In this document: piece after piece, positions 7,418-14,967 of the stretch
How positions within the stretch are numbered: the first letter of the stretch is position 1
Layout of the letters: each line of letters starts with the position of its first letter
NCBI GenBank assembly: GCA_052093225.1
Contig: JBQDDG010000011.1
Span: 1 to 64,000 of the forward strand
Origin: JB111 sp052093225
GTDB taxonomy: Bacteria > Actinomycetota > Actinomycetes > Actinomycetales > Actinomycetaceae
Length of the DNA: 64,000 nucleotides
Direction: 5' to 3'
The notes under the pieces: generated by a model
The model's input: only the letters and a program-made list of their open reading frames with translations
Told to the model about the DNA's origin: nothing
Databases searched by the model: none
Made by a program: the position numbers and the translations under genes

Positions 7418-9262
7418 TCAGCGACGCCCGTGCCCATCATCCCCGATGAGGGAGTCCGGCCCGGGCGGCAGGGGCAGCGAGCCAGCTCCGCGCGTCGGCC
7501 CGCCGAGCGCCGCGTCCCCGGAGTGGGAGACGAGGCGGGTCCCGCCGCGCCACAGCCAGTCGGCGAGGATCTCGGTCTCCTCGGCCGACGCCGCGCCCCA
7601 CGTCGCGGACGGCGCGGGCACGTGCTCCGCCGTGGCCACGAGCGCGTCGATCGTCGGCATGGGGTCGGCGCCGGGCGGGGAGACGGCGGTGCCCGCGAGC
7701 CTGCCGTGCCGCACCACGACCACCTCCCAGCCCCCGGCGTCGCGGGCATGGGCGGCGACGATCTCGCGCGCGGCGACGAGCGGACGCAACGTCTCGGTCC
7801 GCCGCGCGGCGACGAGCAGCGCGCGCAGCCGGTCCCGCTCGGTCGCGGCCTCCTCGTACCGCTGCCGGCCGGCGAGCTCGGCGATCCGCGCCATGAGCCC
7901 GTCGCGGAGCTCGGCGACGTCACCCGCGAGGACCCGCCGGACCTGCTCGACGGCCTCGTCGTGCGGGGGCGGGGCGGACGTCCCGGCCGCCAGCGTGCGG
8001 GGCCGGATCTCGAGCAGCTGCGGCCCGCTCACGCACGGGGCGGGGCACTGCCCGAGCTCGGCGAGCGCGCACGCGCGGGCACCCGCCCGGGGCGTCGCCG
8101 GCAGCCGCGTCGTGCAGCGCCGGACGGGGAACGCCGCCTGGATGGCCTCGACGGCGCGGGTCGCCGCCCGGTGCGAGGTGAACGGGCCGATCGCCGACCC
8201 CAGCTCACCGGCGCCGAGCGAGCGCGTGATCGTCACGCGCGGGTGCGCCTCGTCGGTGAGCCGGACCCACGGCAGCCTGGCGGGCCGCTTGGAGCGTCGG
8301 TTGTAGGGCGGGTCGAGCTCGGCGATGAGCCTCAGCTCGCGGACCCGGGCCTCGAGCACCGTCGCGCACGGGATCTCCTCGACCGCCGCGGCCAGGTCGA
8401 CCATCTCGCCGATCCGTGCGCGCTTCTCGGCGCTCGTGAAGTACGAGCGCACGCGCTGGCGCAGGTTGGTGGCGCGCCCGACGTAGAGGACCTCGCCCGA
8501 GGGGCCGACGAACCGGTAGACGCCCGGGCCGCGCGAGAGGCCGTCGGCGAGCCGCGTCTTGCGGCGACGGTGAGCGGGCACCTTCTCCGCGAGCGAGGGC
8601 AGGTCCTCGCGGTGGGTGATGCCGAGCGGGGTGAGCCGCCCGATGAGCGCGTGCAGGACGTCGACGGTCGCGCGCGCGTCCGACAGTGCGCGGTGGTCCG
8701 GCGTCGTGCTCGCCCCGAAGTAGGCGGCCAGCGTGCCGAGCTTGCGGTTGGGGACCTCGTCGTTCGTCACGACGCGGCGGGCGAGCTGCACCGTGTCCAC
8801 GATCATCGGCGCCGGCCACTCCCGCCCGGCGCGGCGCACGGCCTCCTTGAGGAAGCCGACGTCGAAGCGCGCGTTGTGCGCGACGAGCACCGACCCGCGG
8901 TCGAAGCCGGCCATCTCCAGGAAGGTCGGCAGGACCTCCCCGATCGGCGGCGCGGGGGTGACCATCGCCGTCGTGATGCCGGTGAGAACCGTGATCTGGG
9001 GCGGGATCGGGACACCGGGGTTGACCAGCGTGCCGAGCTCGGCGAGCACCTCGCCCCCGCGGACCTTGACGGCACCGATCTCGGTGATGCGGTCCGAGCG
9101 GGCGGCCCCGCCGGTGGTCTCGAGGTCGACGACGACGAAGGTCACCTCGCTCAGCGGGGTGCCGAGCTCGTCGAGGCCCACCTGGTAGGGCCGCCGGCCT
9201 TCGCCGGGCTCGCTGCCCACGGCGAGCCTGCGGCCGGGCGTGGGGGCGAGCAAGGACGTCAC
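7418..9262 (-). CDS. DnaQ-type exonuclease fused to UvrC-like GIY-YIG nuclease
   Basis: 614 aa. Residues about 40-200 form a DEDD 3'-5' exonuclease (DLETTGG with D46/E48, later HNARFDVGF, and an HRALSDA block). A linker leads to a GIY-YIG endonuclease from about 244 (GVYRFVGP...LYVGRATNLRQRVRSYF), resembling the N-terminal half of UvrC or Cho, followed by a helical UvrB-contact-like region; the C-terminal UvrC RNase H and helix-hairpin-helix parts are missing. Likely acts in DNA repair or end trimming; orthologous in position and layout to Rv2191. GTG start lies 6 nt from TAGCCT, suggesting a leaderless message. Confidence 0.9.
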   Translation of the reverse strand: MTSLLAPTPGRRLAVGSEPGEGRRPYQVGLDELGTPLSEVTFVVVDLETTGGAARSDRITEIGAVKVRGGEVLAELGTLVNPGVPIPPQITVLTGITTAMVTPAPPIGEVLPTFLEMAGFDRGSVLVAHNARFDVGFLKEAVRRAGREWPAPMIVDTVQLARRVVTNDEVPNRKLGTLAAYFGASTTPDHRALSDARATVDVLHALIGRLTPLGITHREDLPSLAEKVPAHRRRKTRLADGLSRGPGVYRFVGPSGEVLYVGRATNLRQRVRSYFTSAEKRARIGEMVDLAAAVEEIPCATVLEARVRELRLIAELDPPYNRRSKRPARLPWVRLTDEAHPRVTITRSLGAGELGSAIGPFTSHRAATRAVEAIQAAFPVRRCTTRLPATPRAGARACALAELGQCPAPCVSGPQLLEIRPRTLAAGTSAPPPHDEAVEQVRRVLAGDVAELRDGLMARIAELAGRQRYEEAATERDRLRALLVAARRTETLRPLVAAREIVAAHARDAGGWEVVVVRHGRLAGTAVSPPGADPMPTIDALVATAEHVPAPSATWGAASAEETEILADWLWRGGTRLVSHSGDAALGGPTRGAGSLPLPPGPDSLIGDDGHGRR

Positions 9263-9303
9263 GGCTGCAGGCTACGTACCGACGGGGACATCGTGGCGGC
9301 CGG

Positions 9304-11169
9304 TCAGTGGTCCGTGGAGCCGCCGTTCGCGTCGCGACGCGTGCGCGCGTCGGCGTACATCGAGTCGATGACCTCGCCGTGGTCGGCGAGGACGGCGGAC
9401 CGCTTCACCTTGAGCGAGGGGGTGAGGTAGCCGTTGTCGACCGTGAGGTCCTGGTCGAGGAGCACGAACTCCCGGATCTGCTCGGCGCGGGAGAACTTCT
9501 TGTTCACGCGGTCGATCGCGCGCTGGAGACGCTCGCGGACGTAGGGGTCCTGCCGCGCCGCGGCCGGCGTCATCGGGTCGCGCCCGTGGTTCTCGAGCCA
9601 GCCCGGCAGCATCTCCTCGTCCAGCGTGAGCAGGGCCGCGACGAACGGCTGCTGGTCACCGACGACCACGCACTGCGAGACGAGCGGGTGCCCGCGCAGC
9701 GGGTCCTCCAGCAGGGCGGGGACGACGTTCTTGCCGCCCGCGGTCACGATGATCTCCTTCTTGCGCCCCGTGATCCGCAGGTGGCCGCCGTCGAGCGTGC
9801 CGAGGTCCCCGGTGCGGAAGAAGCCGTCCTCGGTGAACGACTCCGCCGTCGCGTCCGGGTTGCCGTGGTACCCGCCGAAGACCGGGAGGCCGCGGACCTC
9901 GATCTCGGAGTCCTCGGCGATGCGGATCTCGGTGCCCGGCATGGGCAGTCCGACGGTCCCGATGCGCAGCGAGTCGGGCCGGCCGACGGCGATCGGCGCG
10001 GTGGTCTCGGTGAGCCCGTAGCCCTCGAGGACGGTGAGGCCGAGGGCGCGGTAGAAATGCCCGAGCCGCTCGCCGAGCGGCGCGCCGCCGGAGACGGCGT
10101 AGCGCAGGCGGCCGCCCATGACGGCGCGCAGCTTGGACAGCACGAGGCGGTCGAGCACCGCGAACCGGGCCTTGAGCAGCGCCGACGGCCCGGACGGGGT
10201 GTCGAGGGCCCGCGAGTACTCCTCCGCCGTGGCGGCGGCGGCGCGGAAGAGCCGGGACCTGATGCCCGTGCCCGCCTTCTGCTCCGCCGAGTTGTAGACC
10301 TTCTCCCAGATGCGCGGCACCGAGAGCAGAAGGGTCGGGCGGAAGACGGACAGGTCGGCGACCGCCTCCTTCGGGTCCGGCGCGTGCCCCATCGGCACCC
10401 CGGCCGCGAGGATGAGCACCTCCACGAACCGCGCGAACACGTGCGCGAGGGGAATGAACAGCAGCGTGCACGAGCCGGGCTGCGCGACCACCTCGCGCAG
10501 CGCGTGGACGGCCTCGACCGCGAGCACGGCGAAGTTCTCGTGCGTGAGCTCGGCGCCCTTGGGCCGTCCGGTCGTGCCCGAGGTGTAGATGATCGTGGCG
10601 AGGTCGGAGAGCCGGACCGCGCGCTGCCGCTCGCGCACCTGGTCGTCGGAGACCTCGGCGCCACGGGAGGCCAGCTCGTCCAGGGCGCCGTCGTCGATGA
10701 CGAGGACCTCGCGCAGCGACGGGGTACCACCCTCGAGACCGCCGGCGTCGGTGAGGACCGCCGCGTTCGCCGCGGTCTCGACGAACGCGAGGGTCACCGT
10801 GGCGTCGTTGACGATCCACTGGGCCTGGTCCGGGGCGGAGGACTCGTAGACGGGCACCGGGAGCGCGCCGACGTACCAGGCCGCGAGGTCGAGCAGCGTC
10901 CACTCCAGGCGCGTCCGGCACATGATGGCGACGGCGTCGCCCGCCTCCACACCCGACGCGACCAGGCCCTTGGCGATCGACTCGACCCGCTCGAGCGTCC
11001 AGGCGGCGTCCCGGTCGACCCAGGTCCCGTCGACCTTCTCGCGGTAGAGGATCTTGCCCGGGGTCTCCCGCGCGTGGTCGACGAGCAGGGTGGTGATCGA
11101 GGAGTCGGCGTCGACCTCGACGGCACGGGGGGACGACGCGACGGGACGCGTGGTGGGCTCGCTCGACAT
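9304..11169 (-). CDS. fadD15: Long-chain fatty-acid-CoA ligase (AMP-forming), FadD15-like
   Basis: Activates fatty acids to acyl-CoA through an acyl-adenylate. 621 aa. The ATP loop YTSGTTGRPKGAELTH (about residue 190), the adenine motif YGLTETTAP, the FFRTGDLG motif and the C-terminal catalytic-lysine region (ITGRKKEIIVTAGGKNV) are all visible. ATG with GGAGG upstream. The position near DnaQ-UvrC and trpD parallels Rv2187; here no intervening PimB' or NlpC/P60 genes are present. Symbol given by similarity of family and position. Confidence 0.92.
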   Translation of the reverse strand: MSSEPTTRPVASSPRAVEVDADSSITTLLVDHARETPGKILYREKVDGTWVDRDAAWTLERVESIAKGLVASGVEAGDAVAIMCRTRLEWTLLDLAAWYVGALPVPVYESSAPDQAQWIVNDATVTLAFVETAANAAVLTDAGGLEGGTPSLREVLVIDDGALDELASRGAEVSDDQVRERQRAVRLSDLATIIYTSGTTGRPKGAELTHENFAVLAVEAVHALREVVAQPGSCTLLFIPLAHVFARFVEVLILAAGVPMGHAPDPKEAVADLSVFRPTLLLSVPRIWEKVYNSAEQKAGTGIRSRLFRAAAATAEEYSRALDTPSGPSALLKARFAVLDRLVLSKLRAVMGGRLRYAVSGGAPLGERLGHFYRALGLTVLEGYGLTETTAPIAVGRPDSLRIGTVGLPMPGTEIRIAEDSEIEVRGLPVFGGYHGNPDATAESFTEDGFFRTGDLGTLDGGHLRITGRKKEIIVTAGGKNVVPALLEDPLRGHPLVSQCVVVGDQQPFVAALLTLDEEMLPGWLENHGRDPMTPAAARQDPYVRERLQRAIDRVNKKFSRAEQIREFVLLDQDLTVDNGYLTPSLKVKRSAVLADHGEVIDSMYADARTRRDANGGSTDH

Positions 11170-11265
11170 GGGGGCCTCCGTTGGCGCGATCTTCGGGCGG
11201 GTACCCCGAACGGTAACGCGGATGTGGGTGGTCCCAGGGTAGTTCGCGGACCGGCGGCGCGCCGG

Positions 11266-12102
11266 TCAGACCACCGCGCCGTCGGAGCCCGGTCCGCGCT
11301 CGTCGGGGAGCCTGCGGACGAGCAGGACGACCCCGGTGACGATCACCGCGAGCCCGAGCAGCATGAGCAGGACCGAGGGCGGTTCGCCGATGACGCCGAG
11401 GACGATGCCGACCACGAGCGGGCCGAGCGCGGCGAGCCAGCCGACGATGGCTCCGGGGTCGGAGAGGTCGGGGCCGGGCGGGTCGGGCTCGACGAAGCCA
11501 TCGATGCCCCAGGCGGGGTCCTCGGGGTGCTCCTCGACCACCTGGTCGCGCGGGCCGCTCCCGGGCGTCGCGGGCCGCGACGGCGACACGGGCTGTGAGG
11601 ACGCCGCGGGCCGCGACGGCGTCGTGGCCGGTGAGTGAGGGGCGGAGCGCGACGGCGGCGCGTCGGTGGGGCCCGGGGACTCGACCGTTGCGGTGCCGCG
11701 CGCGGACTCCCGGTAGGCGGAGGACCCGCCGCCCTCGGGGCCGGCGACGCCGAGCTGGTCGAGGATCGAGGCGAAGCGCCGGTCGACCTCGGCGTCGTCG
11801 AGCACCATCGGCGTGCCCGGCGTGCCCGGCGTGCCCGGCGTGCCCGGCGTGCCCGGCGTGCCCGGCGTGCTGTCCTCGTCGGCGGAGGGTGCCGGGCCCT
11901 CCTGCAGCCGCACTCCGCCGTCGGGCCGGGGCCCGCCGTCGGCGGGGGCGGTGGCCGGGTCCGCCGGCGGCTGGTCCTCGCCGGGCCCGTCGTCCTGTGG
12001 CCGGACCTCGTGCTTGGGACGGGCGTCGTCGTCGGCCCCGGCCTCGTCCTTCGGCGGCGTCCCCCGACCCTCGTCGTCGCGGTCGCCCGGCTCGGTGCTC
12101 AC
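11266..12102 (-). CDS. Disordered-N-terminus membrane protein with Pro-Gly-Thr repeats
   Basis: 278 aa, function not recognised. The first two thirds are acidic and Pro/Ser-rich, certainly disordered, with six Pro-Gly-Thr units encoded by a 9-bp tandem repeat. The C-terminal 85 residues contain two hydrophobic segments (AIVGWLAALGPLVVGIVLG and VLLMLLGLAVIVTGVVLLV). A short motif, DDAEVDRRFASILDQLG, in the middle may be an interaction helix. GTG start 6 nt after TACCGT, so probably leaderless and divergent from the phosphofructokinase promoter. Confidence 0.75.
   Translation of the reverse strand: MSTEPGDRDDEGRGTPPKDEAGADDDARPKHEVRPQDDGPGEDQPPADPATAPADGGPRPDGGVRLQEGPAPSADEDSTPGTPGTPGTPGTPGTPGTPMVLDDAEVDRRFASILDQLGVAGPEGGGSSAYRESARGTATVESPGPTDAPPSRSAPHSPATTPSRPAASSQPVSPSRPATPGSGPRDQVVEEHPEDPAWGIDGFVEPDPPGPDLSDPGAIVGWLAALGPLVVGIVLGVIGEPPSVLLMLLGLAVIVTGVVLLVRRLPDERGPGSDGAVV
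11813..11866 (-). repeat. 9-bp tandem repeat, six copies
   Basis: GTGCCCGGC repeated six times without mismatch, coding Pro-Gly-Thr on the minus strand. Copy number can change by slippage without shifting the frame. Confidence 0.95.
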
Positions 12103-12196
12103 GCCTCCACGGTAGCCCGGTGCCCGGTCGGTACGTGGGCCGGCCCGCTCATAGGATGGGGACGTCGCCCGCACCCGCGCCGTCGAAAGGTCTCCC

Positions 12197-13423
12197 ATGT
12201 CTGTCCGCCGCGTCGCCCTGCTCACCGCGGGCGGTTTCGCCCCCTGCCTGTCCTCCGCCGTCGGGGGGCTGATCGAGCGGTACACCGAGATCGCGCCCGA
12301 CGTCGAGATCATCGCCTACCAGCACGGCTACCACGGCCTGCTCACGGGCAACTCGATCGAGATCACGCCCGAGGCCCGCGCCCAGGCCCCGATCCTCCAC
12401 CGCTTCGGCGGCAGCCCGATCGGCAACTCCCGCGTCAAGCTGACCAACGTGGCGAACCTCGTCGAGCGCGAGCTCGTGGCCGAGGGGCAGGACCCGCTGC
12501 AGGTGGCGGCCGACCAGCTGATCAAGGACGGGGTCGACGTCCTGCACACCATCGGCGGAGACGACACGAACACCACGGCGGCCGACCTCGCGAAGTTCCT
12601 CGAGGAGGGCGGCCACCACATGACGGTGGTCGGCCTGCCGAAGACGATCGACAACGACATCGTCCCCGTCCGCCAGTCCCTCGGGGCGTGGACCGCCGCG
12701 GGCGAGGCGGCCGAGTTCGCCGCCAACGTCGTCGGCGAGCACCGCTCCAACCCGCGGATGCTCATCGTCCACGAGGTCATGGGCCGGCACTGCGGCTACC
12801 TCACCGCCGCCGCGGCCCGTCGCTACCGCACGTGGCTGGACACCCAGGAGTGGGCGCCCGCGCTCGGGCTGACCCGCGAGCGCTGGGACGTCCACGCCGT
12901 GTTCCTGCCCGAGGTCCAGCTCGACATCGACGCCGAGGCGCAGCGCCTGCGCGGCATCATGGACGCCCAGGGCAACGTCAACGTCTTCCTGTCCGAGGGC
13001 GCCGGCGTGCCCGAGATCGTCGCGGAGCTCGAGGCCCGCGGCGAGGAGGTCGAGCGCGACCCGTTCGGCCACGTCAAGCTCGACACGATCAACCCCGGCG
13101 CCTGGTTCGCCGACCAGTTCGCCGAGAAGCTGGGCGCGGAGAAGGTCATGGTCCAGAAGTCGGGCTACTTCTCGCGCTCCGCACCGGCCGACGCCGACGA
13201 CCTGCGCCTCATCAAGTCGATGACCGACCTCGCCGTCCAGGTCGCCCTCGAGGGCGGCTCCGGCCTCATCGGGCACGACGAGGACGCCGACGGCGTGCTG
13301 CGCGCGATCGAGCACGAGCGGGTCGCCGGAGGCAAGGCGTTCGACATCACGCAGGAGTGGTTCACGGAGCTCATGGCGGACCTCGGCCAGGACGTCCGGG
13401 CCGCCGCGCCCACCGAGCACTGA
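12197..13423 (+). CDS. pfp: Pyrophosphate-dependent 6-phosphofructokinase
   Basis: Reversible phosphorylation of fructose 6-phosphate with PPi as donor. 408 aa, close to the roughly 404-aa enzyme of Propionibacterium. The loop reads GGDDTNTT at 120-127; Asp123 replaces the Gly of ATP-dependent enzymes (GGDG), the accepted signature for PPi use. The catalytic motif PKTIDNDI is at 148-155 and substrate motifs MGRHCGYL and NPGAWFAD follow. ATG with GAAAGG. TAGGAT about 40 nt upstream is a plausible -10. Lies between the disordered membrane protein and aroG; a terminator hairpin follows. Confidence 0.92.
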   Translation: MSVRRVALLTAGGFAPCLSSAVGGLIERYTEIAPDVEIIAYQHGYHGLLTGNSIEITPEARAQAPILHRFGGSPIGNSRVKLTNVANLVERELVAEGQDPLQVAADQLIKDGVDVLHTIGGDDTNTTAADLAKFLEEGGHHMTVVGLPKTIDNDIVPVRQSLGAWTAAGEAAEFAANVVGEHRSNPRMLIVHEVMGRHCGYLTAAAARRYRTWLDTQEWAPALGLTRERWDVHAVFLPEVQLDIDAEAQRLRGIMDAQGNVNVFLSEGAGVPEIVAELEARGEEVERDPFGHVKLDTINPGAWFADQFAEKLGAEKVMVQKSGYFSRSAPADADDLRLIKSMTDLAVQVALEGGSGLIGHDEDADGVLRAIEHERVAGGKAFDITQEWFTELMADLGQDVRAAAPTEH

Positions 13424-13439
13424 GCGCGCCCGACCGCAG

Positions 13440-13475
13440 CCCGGGCACCCGACCCGCCGAGGTCGGGTGCCCGGG
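13440..13475 (+). terminator. Terminator after pfp
   Basis: Perfect 15-bp arms (CCCGGGCACCCGACC) around a 6-nt loop, 17 bp past the pfp stop. Confidence 0.8.
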
Positions 13476-13533
13476 GCGTCGTGGATCACGTCCGCGCAGC
13501 GGTCGGGAGGGATCCCCACCCGCCTGTGCCACC

Positions 13534-13539
13534 TACGAT
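13534..13539 (+). promoter_or_regulatory. Leaderless -10 element of aroG
   Basis: TACGAT ends 6 nt before the aroG GTG, and no ribosome-binding site is present. A typical actinobacterial leaderless arrangement, and it decides the GTG start. Confidence 0.6.
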
Positions 13540-13545
13540 GGCCGG

Positions 13546-14895
13546 GTGAACGTGGAGCCCTCGAAGGAGACCCTGGACGGCCTGCAGCAGTGGCGGAGCA
13601 TGAACGCCGCCCAGCAGCCGACCTATCCCGACCAGGCTGCGCTCAAGGACGCCGTCACCGAGCTCGCCTCGAGCCCGCCGCTGATCTTCGCCGGCGAGGC
13701 CGACCGCCTGACGGGGCTCATGGCCGCCGCCGGGCGCGGCGAGTCGTTCCTCCTGCAGGGCGGTGACTGCGCGGAGACGTTCGTCGACTCGACGGCCGAC
13801 CGGATCCGGAACAAGATCCGCACGATCCTCCAGATGGCGGTCGTCCTCACCTACGGCGCCTCGCTGCCCATCGTGAAGATGGGGCGGATGGCCGGCCAGT
13901 ACGCCAAGCCGCGTTCGAGCGACGCCGAGACGCGCGACGGCGTCACCCTGCCGTCCTACCGCGGCGACGCCGTCAACGCGCACGGCTTCACCGAGGCCGA
14001 GCGTGTGCCGGACCCCCGCCGTCTCGTCGAGGCCTACCACCGCTCCGCGACGACCCTCAACCTCATCCGGGCCTTCACCGGCGGCGGCTTCGCCGACCTC
14101 AGGCTCGTCAACGAGTGGAACCGTGGCTTCATCGAGAACCCGGCGCACTCGCGGTACGAGTCCCTGGCGGGGGAGATCGGCCGCGCGCTGCGCTTCATGG
14201 ACGCGGCCGGCGTCGACTTCGACGCGCTGCGCACCGTCGACATGTACTCCTCGCACGAGGCGCTGCTGCTCGACTACGAGGCGGCCCTGACCCGCATCGA
14301 CCACCGCACCGGCGAGCCGTACAACACCTCCGCCCACTTCCTGTGGATCGGGGAGCGGACCCGCCAGGTCGACGGCGCCCACGTGGACCTGCTGTCCCGG
14401 GTGCGCAACCCGATCGGCGTCAAGCTGGGCCCGACGACGTCCGCGGACGACGTCCGGGCGCTCATGGACAAGCTCAACCCCGAGGGGCTGGCCGGCCGGC
14501 TCACGTTCATCTCGCGGATGGGCTCGGGCAGGATCAGGGACGCCCTGCCGGGCATCGTCGAGGCGGTCGTCGCCGACGGCCGCCCGGTGACCTGGGTGTG
14601 CGACCCCATGCACGGGAACACCATCACCTCGCCGTCCGGGTACAAGACCCGGGAGATGAACACGATCCTCGACGAGGTGCGCGGCTTCTTCGAGGTCCAC
14701 CAGCAGCTCGGCACGGTGCCGGGCGGCCTGCACGTCGAGCTCACCGGGGACGACGTCACCGAGATCATGGGTGGCGCGGACCCGATCGACGACGCGGGAC
14801 TCGCGCGGCGCTACGAGACGCTCGTCGACCCGCGGCTCAACCACCAGCAGTCGCTGCAGATCGCCTTCGAGGTCGCGGCCATGCTGCGCAGCTGA
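13546..14895 (+). CDS. aroG: 3-deoxy-7-phosphoheptulonate synthase, class II
   Basis: Condenses phosphoenolpyruvate with erythrose 4-phosphate, the entry to the shikimate pathway. 449 aa, the plant/actinobacterial class II type. Motifs: QGGDCAETF (metal Cys), KMGRMAGQYAKPRS, SHEALLLDYE, GERTRQVDGAHV, VKLGPTTS and CDPMHGNT, each a conserved ligand block. The start is the GTG before NVEPSKETL; upstream in-frame codons run through the pfp terminator. Corresponds to Rv2178c, next to the PknL-like kinase as in M. tuberculosis. Confidence 0.97.
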   Translation: MNVEPSKETLDGLQQWRSMNAAQQPTYPDQAALKDAVTELASSPPLIFAGEADRLTGLMAAAGRGESFLLQGGDCAETFVDSTADRIRNKIRTILQMAVVLTYGASLPIVKMGRMAGQYAKPRSSDAETRDGVTLPSYRGDAVNAHGFTEAERVPDPRRLVEAYHRSATTLNLIRAFTGGGFADLRLVNEWNRGFIENPAHSRYESLAGEIGRALRFMDAAGVDFDALRTVDMYSSHEALLLDYEAALTRIDHRTGEPYNTSAHFLWIGERTRQVDGAHVDLLSRVRNPIGVKLGPTTSADDVRALMDKLNPEGLAGRLTFISRMGSGRIRDALPGIVEAVVADGRPVTWVCDPMHGNTITSPSGYKTREMNTILDEVRGFFEVHQQLGTVPGGLHVELTGDDVTEIMGGADPIDDAGLARRYETLVDPRLNHQQSLQIAFEVAAMLRS

Positions 14896-14906
14896 CCTCG
14901 ACGCAC

Positions 14907-14954
14907 CACGACGACGGCGGGCCGCCCCCTCTGGGGTGGCCCGCCGTCGTCGTG
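14907..14954. terminator. Bidirectional terminator between aroG and the PASTA kinase
   Basis: 22-bp arms with one G-U-type mismatch around a CTCT loop, centred between two convergent stop codons. Confidence 0.85.
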
Positions 14955-14967
14955 GGGCCGGGTGCGG

